Positions 14,471 to 22,971 are shown, numbered from the stretch's first letter. The stretch is 38,533 bases of DNA from Nitrososphaerota archaeon (GCA_028867035.1 JAGWHB010000009.1:1-38533); one strand, 5' to 3'. Notes: generated by a model from the sequence alone, not told the origin. A program made the numbers and translations.

Positions 14471-15445
14471 ATGGACGTCGAAAAGTACAGGGCAGCGGTC
14501 GACGCTTACCTGACGACTTCGAAGGGGAAACCCACTCCCCTCTCGAAGGCGATAGCCGAGATATTCGAAGGGGGCGGGAAGAGGCTCCGGCCGGTCATAG
14601 CTCTCCTCGCCTGCGAAGCGACCTCGGGGAGCTTCGAAAAAGCGCTTCCAATAGCGGCGGCGTTTGAGCTCGCCCACTCCGCGTCCTTGGTGCAGGACGA
14701 CATAATCGACGAATCCTCCACCAGGCACGGCGAGGCAGCCACCCACAAGAAGTTCGGCGCGATTCGGGCCATCCTCATCTCGGACATGATGATATTCGAA
14801 ATCTTCAGCGAGCTGGCGAAGTACGGAGACGCTGGGCTTCCCCAAAGGAAACTGGCCAAGCTCGCTTCGTTGATAGGCGACTCCGCGAAGCTGGCGGCCG
14901 AGGGAGAGTTCTTCGAGATGGGGCTCGCAGAGAAAGGGTCGGTGACGGAGGAAGAGTACGTCAAGCTCGCAGAGCTAAAGACAGGCGCGCTCTTCGCTGC
15001 TGCTGCAGCCTGCGGCGCAGTCGTGGGAGGGGCGACGGCCAAGCAGGTCCAGTCCGCCTACGAATTTGGAAGAAACCTCGGCGTCTCATTCCAGGTCAAG
15101 GACGACATCCTCGACATCGTCGGGAGCGAAGAAGCGACGGGGAAGCCGCTGTTCAAGGACCTGCAGAACAACGCCTCCAACCTCGTCCTGATACATGCGC
15201 TCGCCAGCTCCGACCCTTACCAGAAGGCGGCCATCAACTCGATGATCTATAAGAAATACTTCGCCATTCAGGAGGTGGAGACCCTGAAGCACACCCTCGA
15301 GCAGCTGGGGTCAATCTCTCACGCCAACGAAGTGGAGAAGAGCTACGCCGACAAGGCAAAGCGCGCCCTGATGGCCTTCCCCGAGTCGGAGGCAAGGATG
15401 AGGCTTGAACTCCTCACGGAAGGGCTGGGGTCGAGGATAAAGTGA
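14471..15445 (+). CDS. Polyprenyl (probably geranylgeranyl) diphosphate synthase
   Basis: 324 aa from ATG 14471 (a TTG at 14411 is in frame and overlaps the UbiA stop). Diagnostic motifs: GGKRLR (35-40), first aspartate-rich motif DDIID (76-80) followed by RHG, and the second motif KDDILD (D211, D212, D215). The residues four and five positions before the first motif are small (S72, A71), which by the known chain-length rule permits C20 or longer products. The enzyme condenses isopentenyl diphosphate with allylic diphosphates for archaeal lipids or quinone side chains. Being adjacent to a UbiA enzyme, it may supply that enzyme's donor. Confidence 0.93.
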   Translation: MDVEKYRAAVDAYLTTSKGKPTPLSKAIAEIFEGGGKRLRPVIALLACEATSGSFEKALPIAAAFELAHSASLVQDDIIDESSTRHGEAATHKKFGAIRAILISDMMIFEIFSELAKYGDAGLPQRKLAKLASLIGDSAKLAAEGEFFEMGLAEKGSVTEEEYVKLAELKTGALFAAAAACGAVVGGATAKQVQSAYEFGRNLGVSFQVKDDILDIVGSEEATGKPLFKDLQNNASNLVLIHALASSDPYQKAAINSMIYKKYFAIQEVETLKHTLEQLGSISHANEVEKSYADKAKRALMAFPESEARMRLELLTEGLGSRIK

Positions 15446-15488
15446 GCGCAAAGGCTTTAGCGGAAGTCATTGGGAGCAACGGCCAGAA

Positions 15489-16166
15489 TTGAAAGAAGTG
15501 GCCACCTTGGATCGGCTGAAGACGGGCGTCGTCGGGCTGGACGAGATAATTGAAGGCGGCCTTATCAGAGGTGACATCCATCTCCTGGCTGGGGGGCCGG
15601 GGAGCGGGAAGACTGTTCTCGCCGCGAACGTGGCTTACAATGCTGCGATCGCAGGGGAAAACGTAGTCTACGCCACGTTCGAAGAGTCGGCAGACTACTT
15701 CAGGAGGAACGCCAAGCTGCTGGGCCTGGAGCTCGCATCTTTGGAGAAGGAGGGGAAGCTGGCCATCATCGACCTCGAGGCTCTGAAGGGCCAGCAATTG
15801 GAGACGAACGTGTCGACGCTGATTCAAGCTACCAAGGACTCGAAGGGTTCCCTTCTTGTGATCGACTCCGTCACCGCACTGCTGCTTGCGTGCGAGACCC
15901 AGTTCGAGATGCGCACGTTCATGAAGTCAGTCTACAGTAGCCTGAAGTCCGAGCACATCACAACCATATTGACTGGGAGCCTTACCAACGGTGCCAAAAT
16001 CGGGCTGGAGGGATTCATGACCGACTCGGTCATGCTCCTGGAGAATTGGGAGGACGGCGTTCAGATGAAGACCAGGTTTGTAGTATTGAAAATGAGGGGA
16101 ACGAATCACAGCAGGAAGTACCACTCGGTGGTGTTCGGGCCGAAGTTCGCCATATCGAGATTCTGA
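15489..16166 (+). CDS. KaiC/RAD55-like ATPase
   Basis: 225 aa, closely similar in plan to the KaiC-like gene at 11626-12324. Entry motif KTGVVGLDEIIEGGLIRGD, Walker A GGPGSGKT (35-42), TFEES with E65/E66, Walker B LLVIDSVTAL (D126) and C-terminal LKMRGTNHSRKYH. It is therefore catalytically complete. TTG start, about 32 nt after TATA-like ggctttagcgg. It is followed after 6 nt by a membrane protein with a DUF835-like domain, a combination that suggests a membrane-signalling pair. Confidence 0.9.
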   Translation: MKEVATLDRLKTGVVGLDEIIEGGLIRGDIHLLAGGPGSGKTVLAANVAYNAAIAGENVVYATFEESADYFRRNAKLLGLELASLEKEGKLAIIDLEALKGQQLETNVSTLIQATKDSKGSLLVIDSVTALLLACETQFEMRTFMKSVYSSLKSEHITTILTGSLTNGAKIGLEGFMTDSVMLLENWEDGVQMKTRFVVLKMRGTNHSRKYHSVVFGPKFAISRF

Positions 16167-16172
16167 CCTTTT

Positions 16173-17552
16173 TTGGCAGCATCTGGCCTGTCGGTCATAA
16201 ACCTCTCAATCGACGCACTCGCGTTTGCCATTGCTGCGATTTCCCTTTACTTCGTCTCGCAGCAGAAGCCGAGCCACTATCCCTACGTGAAGAGTCTCCT
16301 GATCCTGGTCCATGTCTTCTTCGAAGGCGTGGTCCTCCTCGAGATACTTCGGAACATCTTTACTTCTGACCCCTTCCTCGAAGTGTACACCATCCTTGCG
16401 ACGAGCTTCATACTCTGGGACGTCATCCTGCTCACAGTGATCGCCTATTCGGTCTATGTGAGACCTGGCGGCAGAGGGGCGCTCGGGAGGCTGAGGTCCA
16501 TATTCCTGCGCTGGCCTCACGGCTTCGTCCTCGCTGCCTTCATCGTTTTCATAGGCGGAGCAGAAGTCTACCTGGCTGCGGGGCATCCGTATACCGTGGT
16601 CCCGCTGACTTCCCTTGATGGCGCCGTTGTCCCCTCGACGAAATTCGACAACACTTTTCTCGCGGTCTCCCTCCTCACGCTAGTCTTCTTCCTCGCATAC
16701 CCTACGACCCTGCTCATCAGGGAGACCCTTCAGGTTAAGGATCATGATATCCGGCGGGCGCTCGTGGTCCTTCCCTTCTGCTGGGTGGGAATCGGTTCTG
16801 AACTGCTCGTCTTCAACGGATACCTGGTGGCCATAGGGTACGACCTGGTGGCCGTGGGATACGCTATAGCCGCCCTAGTCTTCGGTGTCGCTGCTACCAT
16901 CTTTAGGAGGGCGTCCCTGCTGTCGAGCTTTTTCGAGCCTTTGCCTGGGGTCGTGTCCCGACAGGGACCGACGCTCCTCAAGGAAGCAGGCTCTCCTCTG
17001 GACGTATCGATGCCTGTTCTGCTCGAGGTAGACCCTTCGACCAACTACGAGGCTGCCCTTACCGGATATGCTAATGAGAAGATTTCTGCGGGAGGCCTCG
17101 TGTACGCGTTCACCTCGAAGGGGAGCCCTGTGTACAACAGCTTGGCAGAGATACGGGGGGTCAGGTTCTACCTGATGACCTCTCACGTCTCCTATCCCAA
17201 GTCGTCGGACAAGGAGAACGAACTGCTCGTGCCCCAGAACGACATGGCCGTCCTCCTCGACCTGCTCGACAAGACGACGTCTTCCACGAGCGGAACGCCC
17301 ATTTCGGTGGTGTTTGACAACATCTCCGACTTCGTACTCTACCTGGGCTTCGAGTCGTCCTACAAGTTCGTCAAGCAGGCCAATGAGATACTAGATCGAC
17401 CTAAGGTCTCCAGCGTATACCTGATGACCATCGGGGCCCACGACGAGAGGGTCCTGAGCCTCACGAAGAGCCTGTTCAGGATGCACGCAATTTACGATTC
17501 ACAGGGTCTCAGGATGACTCGAGGGTCTGGCGCAACGCCAGCTCCCGGTTAA
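16173..17552 (+). CDS. Seven-helix membrane protein with C-terminal DUF835-like domain
   Basis: 459 aa from TTG, 6 nt after the KaiC-like gene (same operon). Residues ~5-245 hold seven hydrophobic helices separated by short loops; the extended loop at ~137-160 is outside by charge. From ~270 to 450 there is a soluble alpha/beta domain with the pattern of DUF835, a degenerate RecA/KaiC-like fold: YEAALTGYANEKISAGGLVYAFTS, then PISVVFDNISDFVLYLGFESSYKFVKQ in the Walker-B-like position. It lacks a Walker A, so it is unlikely to hydrolyse ATP. I infer a sensor or output pair with the active KaiC-like ATPase upstream. Confidence 0.85.
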   Translation: MAASGLSVINLSIDALAFAIAAISLYFVSQQKPSHYPYVKSLLILVHVFFEGVVLLEILRNIFTSDPFLEVYTILATSFILWDVILLTVIAYSVYVRPGGRGALGRLRSIFLRWPHGFVLAAFIVFIGGAEVYLAAGHPYTVVPLTSLDGAVVPSTKFDNTFLAVSLLTLVFFLAYPTTLLIRETLQVKDHDIRRALVVLPFCWVGIGSELLVFNGYLVAIGYDLVAVGYAIAALVFGVAATIFRRASLLSSFFEPLPGVVSRQGPTLLKEAGSPLDVSMPVLLEVDPSTNYEAALTGYANEKISAGGLVYAFTSKGSPVYNSLAEIRGVRFYLMTSHVSYPKSSDKENELLVPQNDMAVLLDLLDKTTSSTSGTPISVVFDNISDFVLYLGFESSYKFVKQANEILDRPKVSSVYLMTIGAHDERVLSLTKSLFRMHAIYDSQGLRMTRGSGATPAPG

Positions 17553-17571
17553 GGCATTTCTCCAGTCAGGC

Positions 17572-17916
17572 TCAGTAAGTAGCGGCGACCCTGGGGGCCG
17601 GCGGGCTGACCTCGTCGAGGATCTTCCTGTAGGCCATCAGCACCGTAAGGGCCTTCTCTGTCAGCTCGTACCTGGTCCTGGTTCCGTAGTCTACGGCCTT
17701 CAGCAGCCTCCCATGTTCGAGGGCCGACAGGTGTTCCTTCAGGGCCGACCACGAGAGGTTCGCCTTGAACATTATCTGAGTCGGCTTCTCCGCACCTGCT
17801 TTCACGCACGATAGGATGTCCATCTTGATTTCAAGGTGGGACCTCCTCAAAGAGAACCCGTGTTTGAGGCTGGCGGTCTCGTCCAGACTGAAGAGCGGAT
17901 ACTCTTCTTGTGTCAA
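17572..17916 (-). CDS. Winged-helix regulator (HTH_45-like), paralog 1
   Basis: 114 aa from TTG 17916. The winged helix spans residues ~22-95: RRSHLEIKMDILSCVKAG, TQIMFKANLSWSALKEHLSALEHGRLL and wing TRTRYELTEKA. It is clearly paralogous to the regulator at 18048-18383 (SARRSQLEIQMDIL..., TQIMYRANLAWVALQ...). The TATA-like catatatagg (17941-17950) is 30 nt upstream of 17916; a TTG at 17940 would lie on top of the box, which is why I reject it. A long inverted repeat lies just upstream. Confidence 0.87.
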   Translation of the reverse strand: MTQEEYPLFSLDETASLKHGFSLRRSHLEIKMDILSCVKAGAEKPTQIMFKANLSWSALKEHLSALEHGRLLKAVDYGTRTRYELTEKALTVLMAYRKILDEVSPPAPRVAATY

Positions 17917-17940
17917 CCTGTGGAAAATGCCTATAAACAA

Positions 17941-17950
17941 CCTATATATG
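17941..17950 (-). promoter_or_regulatory. TATA box of winged-helix paralog 1
   Basis: Minus-strand catatatagg is centred 30 nt before the TTG at 17916. Confidence 0.55.
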
Positions 17951-17967
17951 CATTATGAATTAATCGT

Positions 17968-18015
17968 CTATTTTCAGAAGATTACGTATCAAGAACATGA
18001 TATGTCTGAAAATAG
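17968..18015. repeat. Nested inverted repeat between two winged-helix genes
   Basis: A perfect 10-bp inverted repeat, ctattttcag (17968-17977) and ctgaaaatag (18006-18015), encloses an inner 7-bp imperfect one around tatcaagaacatgata. It lies 18 bp upstream of the TATA box of paralog 1 and 33 bp beyond the stop of paralog 2. It could be an operator for one of the winged-helix proteins, or a terminator hairpin for paralog 2. The 28-nt spacing of the outer arms favours dimer or tetramer binding. Confidence 0.6.
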
Positions 18016-18047
18016 GAGCAGGTAGTTTGTAAATTACTGTAAATCGT

Positions 18048-18383
18048 CTACCCTGCGCCGACTTTCAGGCCCTTGTGCTCCCTTACGGCCTCGAGGATCT
18101 GGTTGAAGCTCGTCAGTATGTTCATCCCCTGGACCGTCAGCTGGTAGCTCCTCTTGCTCCCAACCGTCGCCCTCTGGAGCAGGCCAGTCCCGACGAGGGA
18201 CCCCAGGCTGCTCTGGAGCGCAACCCACGCCAGGTTGGCTCTGTACATGATCTGAGTCGGGAGGTAGGCGCCGTCGTGTACGACCCTGAGGATGTCCATC
18301 TGGATTTCCAGTTGGGACCTTCTTGCCGAGTAGGACCTCTTCCCCTCGAACCTTTCGAACAGCTCCGTGATTGACTGAGCCAT
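18048..18383 (-). CDS. Winged-helix regulator (HTH_45-like), paralog 2
   Basis: 111 aa from the ATG at 18383. Winged-helix residues ~20-90: ARRSQLEIQMDILRVVHDG, TQIMYRANLAWVALQSSLGSL, GLLQRATVGSKRSYQLTVQG. This is the same fold and signature as its neighbour at 17572-17916. The frame continues to an ATG at 18434, but the TATA-like gttatatagg (18409-18418) lies 30 nt before 18383, so the longer form would start upstream of the promoter. Two palindromes lie directly upstream of the box, a possible autoregulatory site. Confidence 0.87.
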   Translation of the reverse strand: MAQSITELFERFEGKRSYSARRSQLEIQMDILRVVHDGAYLPTQIMYRANLAWVALQSSLGSLVGTGLLQRATVGSKRSYQLTVQGMNILTSFNQILEAVREHKGLKVGAG

Positions 18384-18408
18384 GCGCGGCGGAGAGGAGT
18401 TAGAGAAC

Positions 18409-18473
18409 CTATATAACTTTTCTAGAGCAGTCATGCATATTCACAGTATATTCTATACTCTGAATCGTGATTC
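18409..18473 (-). promoter_or_regulatory. Promoter and palindromes of winged-helix paralog 2
   Basis: The TATA-like gttatatagg (18409-18418) is 30 nt before the ATG. Upstream lie two palindromes: agtatattctatact (18445-18459, 6-bp arms around ttc) and gaatcgtgattc (18462-18473, 5-bp arms). They are 3 bp apart, the arrangement of a two-site operator. Confidence 0.5.
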
Positions 18474-18549
18474 TCCCCCTATGCTACTGACGATTCCTAG
18501 TTATTTCAAAATCTAAAGGCGCAAGATATTCAATGATTCAGCCCTGAAC

Positions 18550-19494
18550 TTGGGTGTTCCTACGTGGTTTTCTGGAATCCGGCCAATATGCTTAGAGGCT
18601 GCATACACCTACGGATTGGAGTTGATGCGTCCTCGGGTCTGGAGCCTCGGCATGTTAGCGGGTGTCGCCGGGCTCGCTTTGACCATCCCGGACATTCTCC
18701 CGCCTCTCGTCCAGAGCGTGGTCCTTGGGTCGTCGATTGGACTCATAGTGGTAGGTCCCGTTGGCCAACTGGCGATGGCAGCCACCACCCCCAAGAAGAA
18801 GTCACCGCCGGAGGTCCAGCTGAAAGAGCTGGTGGAGCAGAGGACGAAGACACGGAAGCTCGAGCACGAGAAGATACTTGACAATTTTGACGAGATGCTG
18901 TCGAAGGTGGAGGAGCTCGACGACCCCGAAGTCAACCAGAAGGTGACCTTGAATTTCGACCGCTTTGTCGAGAGGCTGACCAGCCATTACCCTCAGTGGG
19001 ACGCCGAAGGCAGGCTGAGGACCTACGTGCTGATGCAGAAGATCGCCGATTCGCTCACCCTTCGGAACGCCGACACCTACCTGAATATGGCCTACAGGAC
19101 CCTCGTAGCGAGGGGATCGGAGGCCACCGAGATCTCTCATATCACTCTCAACGGGAAGGTGGAGCGTATCTACCGCGAGCCGGAGAGCGAGTGGGCCCGC
19201 CACCTTGCTGGTACCCTCATACTGATGAACAAGGAGGATGAAGGATACGCCAAAGGGTTGGTTGAGGACGCGATCCAACTCTGGAGCGACGAGAGGTTCG
19301 AGCGTCTCTTGCCGGACTTCAAGGCCATCAGGCTGATGTCAGAGTCGGCTAGGATGGAAGTGGAGGACATGATCGAGAAGGAAATGGCCAAGGCGAGGCG
19401 GGTTGGGAACGCACCTGCCATATTGCGCTCGAGGAAGATACTCGATACGATCATCCGTTCCCACGGGGAATCGCCTCTCGTTTCCAATCGTTAG
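18550..19494 (+). CDS. Hypothetical membrane-anchored helical protein
   Basis: 314 aa from TTG 18550; an alternative ATG at 18625 (MRPRVWSLGM) has a GGAG six bases upstream and removes 25 residues that add nothing obvious. Two close hydrophobic segments (~30-47 and 53-77) form a hairpin in the membrane. The rest is soluble and highly charged, starting with a coiled coil (KELVEQRTKTRKLEHEKILD) and continuing as a helical domain to the end. No family is recognised. Its position next to two regulators and upstream of the surface-protein cluster does not by itself define a role. Confidence 0.75.
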   Translation: MGVPTWFSGIRPICLEAAYTYGLELMRPRVWSLGMLAGVAGLALTIPDILPPLVQSVVLGSSIGLIVVGPVGQLAMAATTPKKKSPPEVQLKELVEQRTKTRKLEHEKILDNFDEMLSKVEELDDPEVNQKVTLNFDRFVERLTSHYPQWDAEGRLRTYVLMQKIADSLTLRNADTYLNMAYRTLVARGSEATEISHITLNGKVERIYREPESEWARHLAGTLILMNKEDEGYAKGLVEDAIQLWSDERFERLLPDFKAIRLMSESARMEVEDMIEKEMAKARRVGNAPAILRSRKILDTIIRSHGESPLVSNR

Positions 19495-19597
19495 CCACAC
19501 CTTAGCAGGGCGTTTCTACGCATCCTCCGCGAAGTACCTCTGGGACTTTCGCACGTTAGCCGACGGACTCGGCGGCCACTAAAGGAAGGAAAGCTGT

Positions 19598-20647
19598 CTA
19601 ATTCACTGTCAGCACGATGGTGTACTGGGCATATACCGTGCTCGAGGTTGAGGCGACCATGAGGGAGAAGGTGATGGTCGACGGGACGTTCGTGGCCGTG
19701 GGAACGGCGCTTGCCGTAGCGACGACTTGGATGTCAATCGTACCCAAGCTTGCCAGTGCGACTGCCGTCCCTGAGCCTTGCGTGAGTGTTCCGCCTGTGA
19801 CGATTATCTGGTTGCTCGCCGGGCTGACGAAGGAGACTGTCGCCGTTAGACGGCCGAGGTTGGAGGTCATCGTGCCAAGGGTGGCCAGGTTCACGTTCCA
19901 TGACACGGAGGCGGAGTTGCTTATGCTGAGCACATAGTTGTAGGTGCTCGGCGACTTGAAGTTGGTCAACTGCCCTGTCCCCCAGAACACCGTGTAGGAA
20001 GTGGAGGTACCTGCCCCCGTTGGGGCGGTCAAGGCGACTTCAATGAATCCATTGGCGGGTACGCTTCCCGCCGCACCTGTGAAGGTGGTGGTCACTTCTG
20101 CCTCAGTCTTCGCGATTGGCAAAGTGGGCTGATTGTTGACGATCGTCGAGACAATTGCCCCTGTGGAATCGACTGTCGTGATGGTTACGTCCATCGAGGT
20201 GCCTGCCTTGGCCGAGAGCACCCACATGTCGAGCACCCAGCTCCCCGCGTAGAATGTCGTTGCTGAAGCATACTGTGGAGACCACAAATACGCGGTACCG
20301 GGCTTGGTCACTGTTGTCGACCCCGTGCCTGCTGGCGTAGCTGTGTCCGTATCAACGGTTATGGGCGTATTACTTGCAGGCGCGTTCGCGTTCTCGTACA
20401 GAGTGAGGCCAGCGGTAATGGTCGCAGTCGCCGCATCGGCGGCCACGGACGAAATCGAAGACGAGCCCGCAGTCCCCGCCCCCAGAGTCACTGAAGGATT
20501 CTCTACAGTCCCGGTGCCGCTCCCATAGATGTAGTCGTACACGGTGGCGGTCGCTGGGACTGACGCGCTGACGAACAGAACGAGTATGAACACCGCGGCT
20601 ACGCGCGTAACCCTCTTAGGGCCTGCAGGGGGGGATGTCAGACCCAC
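19598..20647 (-). CDS. Secreted beta-rich surface protein, divergent TasA/camelysin-like paralog
   Basis: 349 aa from GTG 20647, overlapping the previous gene by 10 nt. The N-terminus is short and basic (GPKRVTR), then VAAVFILVLFVSASVPATAT, a signal-like segment with a probable cut after ATA/SASV-type residues, followed by YDYIYGSGTGTVENPSVTLGAG, close to the mature start of the cysteine-containing paralogs. The rest is Thr/Ser/Ala/Val-rich beta sandwich-like sequence. It has no cysteines and is ~140 residues longer than the others, so it may be a fibre tip, anchor or minor subunit. It is the last gene of a four-gene overlapping set with the signal peptidase. Confidence 0.85.
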   Translation of the reverse strand: MGLTSPPAGPKRVTRVAAVFILVLFVSASVPATATVYDYIYGSGTGTVENPSVTLGAGTAGSSSISSVAADAATATITAGLTLYENANAPASNTPITVDTDTATPAGTGSTTVTKPGTAYLWSPQYASATTFYAGSWVLDMWVLSAKAGTSMDVTITTVDSTGAIVSTIVNNQPTLPIAKTEAEVTTTFTGAAGSVPANGFIEVALTAPTGAGTSTSYTVFWGTGQLTNFKSPSTYNYVLSISNSASVSWNVNLATLGTMTSNLGRLTATVSFVSPASNQIIVTGGTLTQGSGTAVALASLGTIDIQVVATASAVPTATNVPSTITFSLMVASTSSTVYAQYTIVLTVN

Positions 20648-21273
20648 TGCACGGCCACCTTGAAGCTGATAGTATCGCCAGTCAGGGCAGTGCTGCCTGC
20701 GTAGGCGACCACCTCGATAAAGTGGGTCCCACTCGCTGAGATGCTCTGGGGGAATGTACCGGAAACGGAGCCGCCACCGGTCGATGTAATCAAGAAGCTG
20801 CCCACCGACGTTCCCCCGTTGACCGCGCCCGAGGAGTCGAAGGTGCACTGGGCCGTGCAGTAGTACACTATAATCTTCCCGAAGTCGCTGGCGCTGGTCG
20901 AAGAAATGCTTGTGATTGAAACGCTGATGACGCTGTGGGCGTTAGCGGCGTCTTTCACTTGCACCAGATTCGTGTAATACGTCGCCGGAGGCGGGCTGAA
21001 CGTCGAATCTGCCTTGAACAGGCTTAGAGTCACGGTTGCTGTGTCGGATGTTCCCGAGATGGTGACCGTGGCGCAGGGGTAGACCGTGGTGCAGCTGCTG
21101 GAGTCGGTCCCAGCCGCAAGCGTCAGGTCGGCCGTCCTCACCGTGGCCGTGGTGCTGGCGTAGAAGTAAGCGTACGTCGTCGCGCTGGCGGCGAGCGTGG
21201 CCCCGAGCAGGAAGAGGGCCAGGATTGTCTTGAACCGGCGGCTGAACTGATGGCGCTTGGCCCATTCCCTCAC
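20638..21273 (-). CDS. Secreted TasA/camelysin-like protein (four-Cys type)
   Basis: 211 aa from GTG 21273, with a GTGA overlap with the membrane protein upstream. A basic N-terminus (RHQFSRRFK) and TILALFLLGATLAASATTYA form a SipW-type signal: long, with an ASA-like site just before YFYAST. The mature domain has CTTVYPC, ATYYTNLVQVKD, IIVYYC...C and a C-terminal beta strand ISFKVAVQW. Four cysteines (two pairs) are conserved with the paralogs at 23080, 23823 and 25028. TasA/camelysin-family proteins form extracellular fibres in bacteria, and their archaeal relatives form bundling pili. Confidence 0.88.
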   Translation of the reverse strand: MREWAKRHQFSRRFKTILALFLLGATLAASATTYAYFYASTTATVRTADLTLAAGTDSSSCTTVYPCATVTISGTSDTATVTLSLFKADSTFSPPPATYYTNLVQVKDAANAHSVISVSITSISSTSASDFGKIIVYYCTAQCTFDSSGAVNGGTSVGSFLITSTGGGSVSGTFPQSISASGTHFIEVVAYAGSTALTGDTISFKVAVQWV

Positions 21274-22418
21274 CGCTTCCCACCGCCTCCTCCTTCCAGG
21301 ACCTTCATGGCGTCTGTCATGACTTTCAGAGCTTCGTCCGTCGGCAGGTCCAACAGGCTCACGGAGATCGCCCTTCCCGAAGTGTCCTCAGCTATTATCA
21401 TTCCTGCCCGAGTGAGATAAGCCCGACTCACGTCCTTGAAGGTGCCACTGATTGACGAAGGGTCGATGCGGACCGGGTGGTCGACTGCTTTCTCCAGAAA
21501 CTTCATCGACTCCATCAGCCTCTTCTTGTAGGCCGCCCTGTCCTTCTTCTCGACAAGGATCGAGCTGGCGCTTGACAGACCTGGTCTGTCCAACTGGACT
21601 GTTTGCTGTTTCATATCATTCGACGAGGAGCCCGCATCAGCACTGACGCGAGTCAGGTCAAGCCTTCCGCCGGACACATCTTCTCCTATTTCAGTGCCCC
21701 GCAATCGCGCTTCACGACTACCTGAAGCAGATCTGTCTCCTGGAATGATCTGCGTCGAAGAGGCTGCGGGGGAACTCCCATCCGGTGTCACTTGTGACTC
21801 CGGCTGAACTCCTGTAGCGCTCTTCTCTGACCCTAACTCGGCTAGAACATGCCCTGAGGCTCCCGAAGCTTGTGCAGGGATCGGTTCCTCGAGCGGGGGC
21901 TCGCGTTCTGTTTCCGCCTGAGGCGTCGGTTCAGACAGCTTCTTTCCGAAGACGACAAGGGAGAAGACTATCAGGCCGACGCTCAGCCCGAACATGATGT
22001 AGACCCCTTCGATGGGTATCTCGGGAATCAAAGGCAGGCTGATAGTCAGGCCGTTCACGAACGCGCTCGTGAAGTAGAGTATGCCCAGCCCCGCAGGGAC
22101 AGTCGCGAAGACTCCCAGCATCGCGCTTTCGAACGGGCGCCGCCTGAGGAAGAGCAGGTAGAGGTTCAGGGCGAAAAGGGCCAGGACAGAGATCATCGCA
22201 TAAGTAAAGCTGTAGTAGAACTGGAGCTCGGTCGACAGGCTGTTGACGGTGGAAGGACCGGTAAGCAGCTCTCCGAACCCTATCATTGCACCGACGTCCA
22301 AGATGTATGGCAGGGCGGTCGGGAAGTGCTTGTCGAGGAGGACGGTGAGTATGCTCGCTCCGAGGAAAATGTCGACCCCTATCAGTATCAGGAACTCGGG
22401 AGCGAAACCGCTAGCCAT
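21270..22418 (-). CDS. Membrane protein with Ser/Pro-rich linker, unknown partner of the fibre operon
   Basis: 382 aa from ATG 22418, overlapping the signal peptidase gene by 8 nt. Five hydrophobic helices (~7-27, 35-53, 66-90, 98-120, 137-157) are followed by a long low-complexity linker rich in Pro, Ser, Glu and Gln (160-285). The C-terminal domain (~285-382) has KKDRAAYKKRLMESMKFLEK and a beta/alpha part (VRIDPSSISGTFKDV, TRAGMIIAEDTSG). I recognise no family. Gene overlap on both sides makes co-translation with the peptidase and the secreted subunits likely, so it may tether, export or regulate the fibre subunits. Confidence 0.85.
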   Translation of the reverse strand: MASGFAPEFLILIGVDIFLGASILTVLLDKHFPTALPYILDVGAMIGFGELLTGPSTVNSLSTELQFYYSFTYAMISVLALFALNLYLLFLRRRPFESAMLGVFATVPAGLGILYFTSAFVNGLTISLPLIPEIPIEGVYIMFGLSVGLIVFSLVVFGKKLSEPTPQAETEREPPLEEPIPAQASGASGHVLAELGSEKSATGVQPESQVTPDGSSPAASSTQIIPGDRSASGSREARLRGTEIGEDVSGGRLDLTRVSADAGSSSNDMKQQTVQLDRPGLSSASSILVEKKDRAAYKKRLMESMKFLEKAVDHPVRIDPSSISGTFKDVSRAYLTRAGMIIAEDTSGRAISVSLLDLPTDEALKVMTDAMKVLEGGGGGKR

Positions 22419-22971
22419 TCTGTCCTACCTCTTTGTTTCCCAGCTTTCCGGTCTTCTGTAGGTTCCTTCCGTATGCCACGAAGAAGGCGAGCAGGGCCAC
22501 GAATGACAGCGGCAGGAGGACCAGTACACCGCTGAAGCCCCAGAACGCAGGTGACAGGTACCCGACCCAGGGTACCACAAGCACCACCTGGGATAGGTAG
22601 TATGGAGCCGTCACGTTCCAGGGGTCTGGGGTAGGATTGGTGGCGTTGTTGTCCCCTTTCGTCCGGAAGCAGGTCTGGCCGCCGCAGGCCCCGACCGATG
22701 CTATCCTGTGGACAATGATCCCAGGATTGCCTCTGGGGTCGTGGATGAAGATTATATCTCCGACGCGGAGGCTGGTGAAGGGCGCCGGGTAAGTCAGGGC
22801 CAGGTCACCATAGTTTATCGTCGGAGACATGCTGCTGGGGTTGTCGCTGACTACATAGATCGTCTGGGTGCCGAGCGCATAGGTCACTCCGACGTAGGCA
22901 GAGAGGCCGATTAGCACGGTCACCGCGGCGTATTCACCGTACTTGAGGGCCCTGTGTGCACCTTTGTTCAC
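22411..22971 (-). CDS. Signal peptidase I, SipW/ER type (Ser/His)
   Basis: 186 aa from GTG 22971. One N-terminal membrane helix (~14-36), then the catalytic serine in NPSSMSPT (S47), a VGDIIFIHDP strand and HR in GIIVHRIASV with H88 in place of the bacterial lysine. Next come TKGDNN (D107, box E) and a C-terminal membrane helix (~138-168). Ser/His signal peptidases of this type are the archaeal, ER and SipW group. In Bacillus SipW specifically processes TasA and TapA. Being embedded in a cluster of five TasA-like secreted proteins, it is very probably their dedicated peptidase. It is the first gene of the overlapping run to 19598. Confidence 0.92.
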   Translation of the reverse strand: MNKGAHRALKYGEYAAVTVLIGLSAYVGVTYALGTQTIYVVSDNPSSMSPTINYGDLALTYPAPFTSLRVGDIIFIHDPRGNPGIIVHRIASVGACGGQTCFRTKGDNNATNPTPDPWNVTAPYYLSQVVLVVPWVGYLSPAFWGFSGVLVLLPLSFVALLAFFVAYGRNLQKTGKLGNKEVGQNG

